From Syngnathus acus (taxonomy: Eukaryota; Chordata; Actinopteri; Syngnathiformes; Syngnathidae): DNA of 64,000 nt. Made by a program: the position numbers and the translations under genes. Of this stretch, positions 1 through 11,500 are shown one piece after another. The notes beneath the pieces are model-generated. The model saw only the letters and a list, made by a program, of their open reading frames with translations. It was not told the DNA's origin and ran no database searches. Numbering within the stretch: position 1 is the stretch's first letter; every line of letters begins with the position of its first letter. Location: assembly GCF_901709675.1 (NCBI RefSeq), contig NC_051106.1:3236001-3300000 (forward strand), read 5' to 3'.

Positions 1-2540
1 GGCGATCACAGCTTGATTATAATTTGGATACATCTGGTTGCTTCAAATCAAACCTAACCTTCCTTGCTCTATTGTCTGAAATTACAGAAAATGATCATTA
101 CAATCGTGCAAATGCCTTCCCAAAATATGGGGATAGAGGATGTTAAGGCCAGAGATATTTAGGCGTATCCATTCAAGACATAATTTTTGGTGGAAGAAAA
201 GTAACACATACTGGGAGAGATGGCAGCTAAATGATCAGATTAGCATTAACTTTTCACTGCCGTTAGGCTAAATCCTCCTATAATTGTTTCATAAAATATT
301 TTTTTCTCAAATCTAAACAATTAGTCAGGCCACATGTGTGGGTTTTGGCTATCACTTTATGCTGCTGGCATAGAGTACTGCAGTAAATCATCGACTTCAA
401 ACCGCCTTTTTTGAATGACACGTAAACCTTCCAGCATCTCTGACTGACGTTGGCATCCTTTTACCATCTGAGCCTTAAGCCATCAAAAAGCCATTTCCTC
501 TGCTGGCACCATTACTGCCCTAATGTTCGGCAGCCAGCTTGGCCCGTATTAGGAGGAAGGAAAGAAGTTCCGGCCATCTCTCAGTCTGATTAATACTTCA
601 GAGAGTCTTTTGGATTTGGCAAGTTGTAGCGGAGAGGGCCTGCCAGCTAGCAGGCAAGCACTGATATTAGATTGATAAAGAAATGAAGAAAAAATAACTG
701 CATCCAATTTAAGAGAGGCAAGCTGTGAGCCTTCATTTGACCATTTCTTCAATCAACAGGGTGCTTTTCATTGTCATTGTGCTATATGTTCATTCCAATA
801 CAAAACAAAAACAACTAAAGCTTTTTTGGGGCGGTACTAAAATAAAGTGTAATTATACATCCAATACAGGAGGTGGCAGTGTCAGAGTGGACAAGGTGTA
901 TTAATTAGCTCCTCTGCAGAGGTGTACTTAAACCAATTTTATAAACAAATGACACTATTTATAGTCACAGAAGAAGGTTGGGGTGGGGCGAAATATTTGT
1001 TCATCCTGGGAGTGCGTAAGAAAAAAAAATTGGGAAGCACTGCCAAAATAACATCTGGCTCTACATTTATCAACATGAATATTATGCTTTCTTAAGACAC
1101 ATTATCAATCGATAAGCATATCCATGACAATTGCTGCAAGTTATCTGTTGTTAGCTTGTGTTAAACAAATGAATCTCTGAGCAAGCCTCTTAGATCACAG
1201 GTGTCAAACTCAAGGCCCGGGGGCCAGATACGGCCCGCCACATCATTTTATGTGGCCCGTGAAGACAAATTGTGCATTAAATTCGTGTCTCATTACTAGA
1301 ATTGCAAATTGTCTCCACTTTTAATAACATCTTAATTTTTAATAATATTTGACCAGTTTTTACTTGTCTGATTTGAAAACGAGTTATTTGTCAGTTTGTT
1401 TTGTAGCTTTTACTGTATATGAGGTGCTCATACATTTATTTGGGTTGACAGTCATAATGGCCCTCCGAAAGAAGCTATAACTACAATGTGGCCCGTGAAA
1501 GAAATGAGTTTGACACCCCTGTCTTAGATTAACAGAGGTTTTCCTCACCCCAAACAATGCAAAACTTATGTTGGTTGGTCATTCTAAGAACTGATCAAGA
1601 CCACATGGCAGGATTCGTGTTATTTTGAAATCAATGCGCCTGGCTTCTTTTGATGACCTGCCGTTAGTTTGTGTGAATGGGCTTTCAGTGTTTACGACAT
1701 TATTGTCTCAGGAGTGTTGTTCCCCAATTGTAGTAGCCAAAGCACATAAAAGTGTCAAAGTGAATGAATTAGCAGGACGCCTGTTTACACAGTGAGGGCA
1801 ACATTTGGCAGATGGCACAGACAATTTCGATCAGTCATAGCCATCACAATAGGCTCCGTACAGGGAGAATGACAATACCATGATGTCACTTGTTGTTCAG
1901 ACATTAGGTCTACTGTTGTTTTGCAAGAAATTCAATAGTACTGGTGTTGAACTTGAAACCTATAGGAGTAACTTAACATACACAATTGAGGTCAATGCCC
2001 AGTGTTAACTTTCTTGGATTACTGGTGACCTATGTATTCTTTAATAAATTACAGGCCTTTTGTACATTGAGTACATGATGGACATTAGCCCAATTTTACT
2101 ATAATTATATTTAGTATTATAAGTAATTTACATTAATATATGCAAGGATGTTTCAGTTAGTCTAAGTAATTTGTTAGGGCAGTGAACATCTGATTAAAGA
2201 CAAAAAATGAAAGAATGAAAATGAATAAAATCGGATTGTTTGAAGAGAAGGGAATACTAGGAACAAGTACTGTGTGACGAAAGGAAACAAAAAGGGGAAC
2301 AACTTGTATAAACACAAATACACTGGTTAATTTTTTTTTTAACTTGATTTTAATCAGAGATAAGTAACTTTTTCTAGATAGATTTTACAGGTCAAACATA
2401 AAAACTAATACAAACATATTTAAAAAAAAACTGAAATTTGAAAAAAGTAAATATATATTTTTTTAAATCAGCATCAAAAATAAATTTAAGGACACATATC
2501 CATCTCTGTTTAAAATGTTCTGTTGACCAGTGTTACTTAC
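1..2540. other. zdhhc14 intron 2, left part
   Basis: AT-rich intronic DNA left of the composite hAT block. Apart from the 326-bp hAT miniature element at 1196-1521, I see no exon, RNA gene or recognisable repeat. The ORFs here are short and show no family features. Confidence 0.6.
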
Positions 2541-5500
2541 TAGGGGTGTAACGATTCATCGATACACATCGATTAATCGATATAATGCTCTACGATTTGT
2601 TGGCATCGATGCTAAACGTAAACATCGATCTATATCGCCCGTTTTTGACCTCGGACATTAGACGCGACTTTATTTTGAAATCCAGTTCATTGTTGCTTGC
2701 TTCCTCTTTCCGGGAGCAGTGCGTGTTGTGTTGTGAGCAGAGCAGGCACGTGAAAGGGGAGCCGACAACTACGCGGCTCCTGGGCTGGTGCTATGGCTAG
2801 TGTCTGTCCAAGAAGACGAGGAAATTCGCTCCCCTTTGGGCTTCAAGTCATTCGTTTGGAAGCACTTTGTAATTTCCTAAATAAAGAGTTTGCAGTACCT
2901 TGTTGATTTTGCGTATGAATTGTTATAAATCAGGATATTGTTCTATATCAATCGTAGAGCACTATATCGTGATGTATCGTGAATGAATCACAGCAGGCTT
3001 TAAGATATCGCCAAATATCGTATCGTGGTTCTTTGTATCGATATGATATCGTATCGTTACTAACCCGCGATTTACACCCCTAGTTTGTAACCCTGACCTT
3101 GATTTAAAACCCTAGTCGGACACCCTAACCCTAGCTTGAAACTCTAATTAGCAATGGCAAAACTCCTTGGAAACCCTGGTCGGAAACCCTAACCCTAGTT
3201 TTGAAAGCCTAGTTAGAAACCCTAATCTTAGAAACCCTAAAAGTAGTTTGAAACCCTCGTTGGAAACCCTAACCTTAGCTTTAAAACCTAGTTTGTAACC
3301 CTAAGCTTGGTTTAAAACCCTAGTCGGAAACCCTACCCCTTGTTTGAAACTTTAATTAGCGATGGCAAAACTTCTTGGAAACCCTGGTCGGAAACCCTAA
3401 CCCTCGTTTTGAAAGCCTAGTTAGAAACCCTAATCTTAGAAACCCTAAAAGTAGTTTGAAACCCTGGTTGGAAACCCTAACCCTAGCTTTAAAACCTAGT
3501 TTGAAACCCTAACCTTGGTTTAAAACCCTAGTCGGAAACCCTGAGCCTAGTTTGAAACCCTAATTAGCGATGGCAAAACTCCTTGGAAACCCTAGTCGGA
3601 AACCCTAACCCTAGTTTTGAAAGCCTAGTTAGAAACCCTAACTCTAGTTTTGAAAGCCTAGTTAGTAACCCTAACCCTAACTCTAACCCTAACCCTAACC
3701 CTAACCCTAACTCTAACCCTAGTTTTGAAAGCCTAGTTAGAAACCCTAACCCCAACCCTAATCCTAACCCTAACAACTTTGGAAACCCTAGTCGAAAACC
3801 TTAACCCTAGTTTTGAAAGCCTAGTTAGAAACCCCAATCTTAGAAACCCTAAAAGTAGTTTGAAAGCCTCGTTGGAAACCCTAACCCTAGCTTTAAAACC
3901 TAGTTTGAAACCCTAACCTTGGTTTAAAACCCTAGTCGGAAACCCTGAGCCTAGTTTGAAACCCTAATTAGCGATGGCAAAACTCCTTGGAAACCCTAGT
4001 CGGAAACCCTAACCCTAGTTTTGAAAGCCTAGTTAGAAACCCTAACTCTAGTTTTGAAAGCCTAGTTAGTAACCCTAACCCTAACTCTAACCCTAACCCT
4101 AACCCTAACTCTAACCCTAGTTTTGAAAGCCTAGTTAGAAACCCTAACCCCAACCCTAATCCTAACCCTAACAACTTTGGAAACCCTAGTCGAAAACCTT
4201 AACCCTAGTTTTGAAAGCCTAGTTAGAAACCCCAATCTTAGAAACCCTAAAAGTAGTTTGAAAGCCTCGTTGGAAACCCTAACCCTAGCTTTAAAACCTA
4301 GTTTGAAACCCTAACCTTGGTTTAAAACCCTAGTCGGAAACCCTGAGCCTAGTTTGAAACCCTAATTAGCGATGGCAAAACTCCTTGGAAACCCTAGTCG
4401 GAACCCCTAACCCTAGTTTTGAAAGCCTAGTTAGAAACCCTAACCCTAACCCTAACTCTAGTTTTGAAAGCCTAGTTAGTAACCCTAACCCTAACCCTAA
4501 CCCTAACCCTAACCCTAACCCTAACTCTAACTCTAACTCTAACCCTAACCCTAACCCTAGTTTTCAAAGCCTAGTTAGAAACCCTAACCCCAACCCTAAT
4601 CCTAACCCTAACCCTAATTTTGGAAACCCAAGTCGAAAACCCTAACCCTAGTTTTGAAAGCCTAGTTAGAAACCCTAATCTTAGAAACCCTAAAAGTAGT
4701 TTGAAAGCCTCGTTGGAAACCTTAAGCCTAGCTTTAAAACCTAGTTTGTAACCCTAAGCTTGGTTTAAAACCCTAGTCGGAAACCCTAACCCTAGATTGA
4801 AACCCTAATTAGCAATGGCAAAACTCCTTGGAAACCCTGGTCGGAAACCCTAACCCTAGTTTTGAAAGCCTAGTTAGAAACCCCAATCTTAGAAACCCTA
4901 AAAGTAGTTTGAAAGCCTCGTTGGAAACCCTAACCCTACCTTTAAAACCTAGTTTGAAACCCTAACCTTGGTTTAAAACCCTAGTCGGAAACCCTGAGCC
5001 TAGTTTGAAACCCTAATTAGCGATGGCAAAACTCCTTGGAAACCCTAGTCGGAACCCCTAACCCTAGTTTTGAAAGCCTAGTTAGAAACCCTAACCCTAA
5101 CTCTAGTTTTGAAAGCCTAGTTAGTAACCCTAACCCTAACCCTAACCCTAACCCTAACTCTAACCCTAACCCTAACCCTAGTTTTCAAAGCCTAGTTAGA
5201 AACCCTAACCCCAACCCTAATCCTAACCCTAACCCTAATTTTGGAAACCCAAGTCGAAAACCCTAACCCTAGTTTTGAAAGCCTAGTTAGAAACCCTAAT
5301 CTTAGAAACCCTAAAAGTAGTTTGAAAGCCTCGTTGGAAACCTTAAGCCTAGCTTTAAAACCTAGTTTGTAACCCTAAGCTTGGTTTAAAACCCTAGTCG
5401 GAAACCCTAACCCTAGATTGAAACCCTAATTAGCAATGGCAAAACTCCTTGGAAACCCTGGTCGGAAACCCTAACCCTAGTTTTGAAAGCCTAGTTAGAA

Positions 5501-8500
5501 ACCCCAATCTTAGAAACCCTAAAAGTAGTTTGAAAGCCTCGTTGGAAACCCTAACCCTAGCTTTAAAACCTAGTTTGAAACCCTAACCTTGGTTTAAAAC
5601 CCTAGTCGGAAACCCTGAGCCTAGTTTGAAACCCTAATTAGCGATGGCAAAACTCCTTGGAAACCCTAGTCGGAACCCCTAACCCTAGTTTTGAAAGCCT
5701 AGTTAGAAACCCTAACCCTAACTCTAGTTTTGAAAGCCTAGTTAGTAACCCTAACCCTAACCCTAACCCTAACTCTAACCCTAACCCTAACCCTAACCCT
5801 AGTTTTCAAAGCCTAGTTAGAAACCCTAACCCCAACCCTAATCCTAACCCTAACCCTAACCCTAATTTTGGAAACCCAAGTCGAAAACCCTAACCCTAGT
5901 TTTGAAAGCCTAGTTAGAAACCCTAATCTTAGAAACCCTAAAAGTAGTTTGAAAGCCTCGTTGGAAACCTTAAGCCTAGCTTTAAAACCTAGTTTGTAAC
6001 CCTAAGCTTGGTTTAAAACCCTAGTCGGAAACCCTAACCCTAGATTGAAACCCTAATTAGCAATGGCAAAACTCCTTGGAAACCCTGGTCGGAAACCCTA
6101 ACCCTAGTTTTGAAAGCCTAGTTAGAAACCCTATTCTTAGAAACCCTAAAAGTACCGTATTTTCCGCCCTAAAAGGCGCACCGGATTATAAGGCGCACCT
6201 TCAATGAACGGCCCATTTTAAAACTTTGTCCATATATAAGGCGCACCGGATTATAAGGCGCATAAAATAGAAGCTATACTGCAACAAACTGAGGTTGACT
6301 AGGGTTGCGGTATGCATCCACTAGCCAATAACCAACGAGCTCTCTGTAAACAATCGCGTTTCTCAAACGATCTCCTATAAAATGATCGGAACTGACTAAA
6401 GTTCGATCTAACGCATTGGTACTACTTACCTATGTTTCCCTTCCATATCGATCCGTAGATTTACTCGAAACATTAACAGAGCAGCCTATTTTGACATGAA
6501 ATACCCTGGTACGTATAGCAGCTATCGTTATAGCATTAGCCATCCGCAAAGTCCCACGAGCCTCAGCTCGCAATCTCCCATGAGCCTCAGCAAAGTGTAA
6601 ACAATCGCGTTTCTCAAACGATCTCCTATAAAATGATCGGAACTGACTAAAGTTCGATCTAACACATTGGTACTGCTTACCTATGTTTCCCTTCCATATC
6701 AATCCGTAAATTTACTCGAAACATTAACGGAGCAGCCTATTTTGAAATGAAATAGCCTCGCGGGTACAACAGCTATTCGGTGACGCCCCCCTGACTACAG
6801 TTACCGTAATGTTGGGAAGCGATGCGACCTTGTAATTTACTAGTCGTACTAAAACGTACTGAAACATTTTGGCAGAGCACTGTGTACAACCAGTATGGAT
6901 CAACAAATTCATCAATTGATCCATATATAAGTCGCACTGGACTACGTTCTGCCCTCAGAATTGTTTTCATGACGTAAGAACTGTTTTCTATGAAAAGAAG
7001 AATACACAATGGTTATTTGTCGTTCGGAAGCAAACCGGAAATGTATTTTGAAATGCACCGGAAGCTGCGCATGTTCTTGTGAAAGCGACTTGACAACTGA
7101 TGAGTAGAGACGTTAGCATTACTTGTGTCAAAAACGAATCTTTCTCCTCTCCTTATCCCCACGGAATCAACGGCTGTAAGTTATTGTTATTGGATAACTT
7201 TATTATTGTTTATAAGATAAGAATATTCATAGTAGAAACTGTTTGTTGTTTTATTTGCAGTTTCACTCGTTGTGTTTAGCACTGAACAGAAATAAAGGGA
7301 GCAAGACGCTCTGAACCTGGCTCACGTGTTCTATACATGAGTTTGGCTGGCTGATGAACTGTGACAACGTACACGAAGTACATAACGCACAGGGAGATCA
7401 GTACAGACTATAAGGCGCACTGTCGGCTTTTGAGAAAATTTTAGGTTTTTAGGTGCGCCTTTTAGGGCGGGAAATACGGTAGTTTGAAACTAGGGGTGTA
7501 ACGATTCATCGATACACATCGATTAATCGATATAATGCTCTACGATTTGTTGGCATCGATGCTAAACGTAAACATCGATCTATATCGCCCGTTTTTGACC
7601 TCGGACATTAGACGCGACTTTATTTTGAAATCCAGTTCATTGTTGCTTGCTTCCTCTTTCCGGGAGCAGTGCGTGTTGTGTTGTGAGCAGAGCAGGCACG
7701 TGAAAGGGGAGCCGACAACTACGCGGCTCCTGGGCTGGTGCTATGGCTAGTGTCTGTCCAAGAAGATGAGGAAATTCGCTCCCCTTTGGGCTTCAAGTCA
7801 TTCGTTTGGAAGCACTTTGTAATTTCCTAAATAAAGAGTTTGCAGTACCTTGTTGATTTTGCGTATGAATTGTTATAAATCAGGATATTGTTCTATATCA
7901 ATCGTAGAGCACTATATCGTGATGTATCGTGAATGAATCACAGCAGGCTTTAAGATATCGCCAAATATCGTATCGTGGTTCTTTGTATCGATATGATATC
8001 GTATCGTTACTAACCCGCGATTTACACCCCTAGTTTGTAACCCTGACCTTGATTTAAAACCCTAGTCGGACACCCTAACCCTAGCTTGAAACTCTAATTA
8101 GCAATGGCAAAACTCCTTGGAAACCCTGGTCGGAAACCCTAACCCTAGTTTTGAAAGCCTAGTTAGAAACCCTAATCTTAGAAACCCTAAAAGTAGTTTG
8201 AAACCCTCGTTGGAAACCCTAACCTTAGCTTTAAAACCTAGTTTGTAACCCTAAGCTTGGTTTAAAACCCTAGTCGGAAACCCTACCCCTTGTTTGAAAC
8301 TTTAATTAGCGATGGCAAAACTTCTTGGAAACCCTGGTCGGAAACCCTAACCCTCGTTTTGAAAGCCTAGTTAGAAACCCTAATCTTAGAAACCCTAAAA
8401 GTAGTTTGAAACCCTGGTTGGAAACCCTAAACCTAGCTTTAAAACCTAGTTTGAAACCCTAACCTTGGTTTAAAACCCTAGTCGGAAACCCTGAGCCTAG

Positions 8501-11500
8501 TTTGAAACCCTAATTAGCGATGGCAAAACTCCTTGGAAACCCTAGTCGGAAACCCTAACCCTAGTTTTGAAAGCCTAGTTAGAAACCCTAACTCTAGTTT
8601 TGAAAGCCTAGTTAGTAACCCTAACCCTAACTCTAACCCTAACCCTAACCCTAACTCTAACCCTAGTTTTGAAAGTCTAGTTAGAAACCCTAACCCCAAC
8701 CCTAATCCTAACCCTAACAACTTTGGAAACCCTAGTCGAAAACCTTAACCCTAGTTTTGAAAGCCTAGTTAGAAACCCCAATCTTAGAAACCCTAAAAGT
8801 AGTTTGAAAGCCTCGTTGGAAACCCTAACCCTAGCTTTAAAACCTAGTTTGAAACCCTAACCTTGGTTTAAAACCCTAGTCGGAAACCCTGAGCCTAGTT
8901 TGAAACCCTAATTAGCGATGGCAAAACTCCTTGGAAACCCTAGTCGGAACCCCTAACCCTAGTTTTGAAAGCCTAGTTAGAAACCCTAACCCTAACCCTA
9001 ACTCTAGTTTTGAAAGCCTAGTTAGTAACCCTAACCCTAACCCTAACCCTAACTCTAACCCTAACCCTAACCCTAACTCTAACTCTAACTCTAACCCTAA
9101 CCCTAACCCTAACCCTAGTTTTCAAAGCCTAGTTAGAAACCCTAACCCCAACCCTAATCCTAACCCTAACCCTAATTTTCAAGTCATTCGTTTGGAAGCA
9201 CTTTGTAATTTCCTAAATAAAGAGTTTGCAGTACCTTGTTGATTTTGCGTATGAATTGTTATAAATCAGGATATTGTTCTATATCGATCGTAGAGCACTA
9301 TATCGTGATGTATCGTGAATGAATCACAGCAGGCTTTAAGATATCGGCAAATATCGTATCGTGATCCTTTGTATCGATACGATATCGTATCGTTACAAAA
9401 CCCGGGATTTACACCCCTATTACTTACCGATTGATGATCAAATAGTTTTTGTTAAATACCTCAAATAACGTAGTGCAATTAAAATTGAGAAAGAATGAAG
9501 GACATGAAGTCTTTTCCTTGCAAATCACAGCTAGGCTGATTGCTATTGGGGCTCGGAATGAGGCTGGATGATCGGGATAAGAGCAAACAGATGTGCCTGC
9601 AATGTCTCGCATGTAAATCTGCCCGCTATGCCAAGATTTGGGCCAGCTGCATCACACATTGGACAACAAAGCTGAGAGGAAAGGGATGGGAAAGTTTCAG
9701 AAGTTTCACTTTGTACATTGTTAAGATGCCATAACAGACCAACCCAGCACTGTGTAGTCAAACTATGAGCACTGCACATAAAGACGCGTCATAAGATGGC
9801 TGGTCATTGTGCAGTGTTTATTGAAAGGCGAACAAACGATAGCAAAGAGGCCTGGAACGAGTGTGACGTATTACATATATCGTGGCACCAACAGTGTAGA
9901 AGCCAACTCGTTTAAAAAAAAAAAATTCATGAATCATGACAACGCACTGAACCCAGAGTGAGTGAGTGAGTGTCACAGTGATGCACAGCTCAGTATCGTG
10001 TCACCTTCCACCAATTTTTTCAGACCCATACCAGTATGGGTATTTAACACATGAGCACTCTGATACTAAGTAACCGATACCCAATGGACTTTATTTAATC
10101 CATTGATTTTCAATTAAACCAAAGTAAAAAACCTCACAAAAAAAGACCTTTTGTTTATTTCTGACAAAAGGCAGAACAATCACCCTACAGTAGAGCATTT
10201 AAGTTCAAAATAAAAAACCCACTCGAATTTAGGAGTCGTTTGTAATAAATGAACAATAGGATGAATAAAACTGTCAACTTCCAAAATTTTAGCCTTTGTT
10301 CAAAGTAAATTGAAGTTCTAAATAATAAACACTAAGTTGGTAAATAGGGCAGAGTGATATGAAAAATGTACCGTAATTTTCGGACTATAAGTCGCACCGG
10401 AGTATAAGTCGCACCAGCCATAAAATGCCCAAAAAAGTGAAAAAAAAACATATATATGTATATAAGTCGCTCCTGAGTATAAGTCGCCCCCCCACCCAAA
10501 CTATGAAAAAAACCGCGACTTATAGTCCGAAAATTACGGTATTTGGATTTTTTGATATTTAGATTTTTCTCATGTTTTCAAAATAAGAAAAAGTATTAAA
10601 TGAAATAAAGATATGAACTATTCAAATAAGACTGCTATTGGCCTTATACCAATACCTGGTAGCTGTACTCGCCCATCCCTACTTGATATATTTGCAAAAT
10701 TTCGAGTCTGACGTGTTTTTAATTGTGTGTCATTAGATGTCTGCCGTTGTTGGTGACGGTGATAATTTTTCCCGTTTACTTTGGGAAAAACCTTATAAAC
10801 ATTTCTCTAACAAAATGCATCTGCAAACTTGGCTCCAGGAGTCCATAAAAAACCTTACTGGTGACAGGAATATTTTGTGGTTGACCAACAGTTACTTGGT
10901 GGACACAAAAGTCACTGGTGGCAGTTTGCAATTTGGGTCAAAGTTGTTTATGTTTTCAAGTTACTAAATTTGTTTATCCGCAGAAAATGTCACTTTGATC
11001 TTTTTTTATCCCAGAGTGCTTTTCTGCAGCACACCGCTTGGCACTCTGAGCTCCACCACTATAGCAAAAGCTAATTAGGAGCTTAGTCTCCTAATTTGAT
11101 TAATTAAACCATTCCAGAGTTTGTTTAATGATGCCTTGGTGACCTGAAGGACTGGCAATTAGAAAAAGATACTTCATACTGCAAACAGAGTGGACTTTTC
11201 TATATGTAACTCTTAACTGACACACTTAAGAATTTTAATACACCAGATGTTCAGACATTGTAAACCGGATTTATAATGTATTAGAAATAATTTTAATGGC
11301 GAGAGTGGATTATCGGGCAGCATGGCTTTGGTAGTAGAGTGGTCTTGGTGACTTTTTTTCAACTTGTATTTTCATTATCTGTATTATTATAAGTATTATT
11401 ATTAATAATATGTATTTTGTATTACCAATCTAAAGGCTGTAATTTCAATCCAGAGCCCCTCTGAGATGGTGAAGGGTTCTTGAGTAAAATACTGTTGCTC

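Larger units (their letters stand above)
2541..9419. mobile_element. composite hAT-bounded block with telomere-like satellite
   Basis: The outer ends are TAGGGGTGTAA and TTACACCCCTA. They are flanked by the exact 8-bp duplication TTACTTAC at 2533-2540 and 9420-9427, so the whole 6.9 kb behaves as one hAT insertion. Inside, in order: hAT copy A (2541-3082), satellite array 1 (3083-6154), a TA-target transposon (6155-7479), a short array remnant, hAT copy B (7491-8032), satellite array 2 (8033-9177), and the right 242 bp of hAT copy C (9178-9419). Copies A and B are offset by exactly 4950 bp, implying a tandem duplication. Confidence 0.8.

Noticed and set aside
2585-2800. Identical 71-codon ORFs in hAT copies A and B (second at 7535-7750)
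   Set aside because: They are identical because the element is duplicated. The predicted peptide has no transposase motif and overlaps the element's terminal region.
3564-5893. Series of ORFs translating as NPNPNP or GLGLGL repeats (also 8514-9242)
   Set aside because: They arise from translating the CCCTAA satellite on both strands. They have no conserved start context, no unique sequence and no homology beyond the repeat.
3083-9177. A true chromosome end
   Set aside because: The telomere-like repeats are degenerate, are interrupted by transposons and have unique gene sequence on both sides, so this is interstitial.
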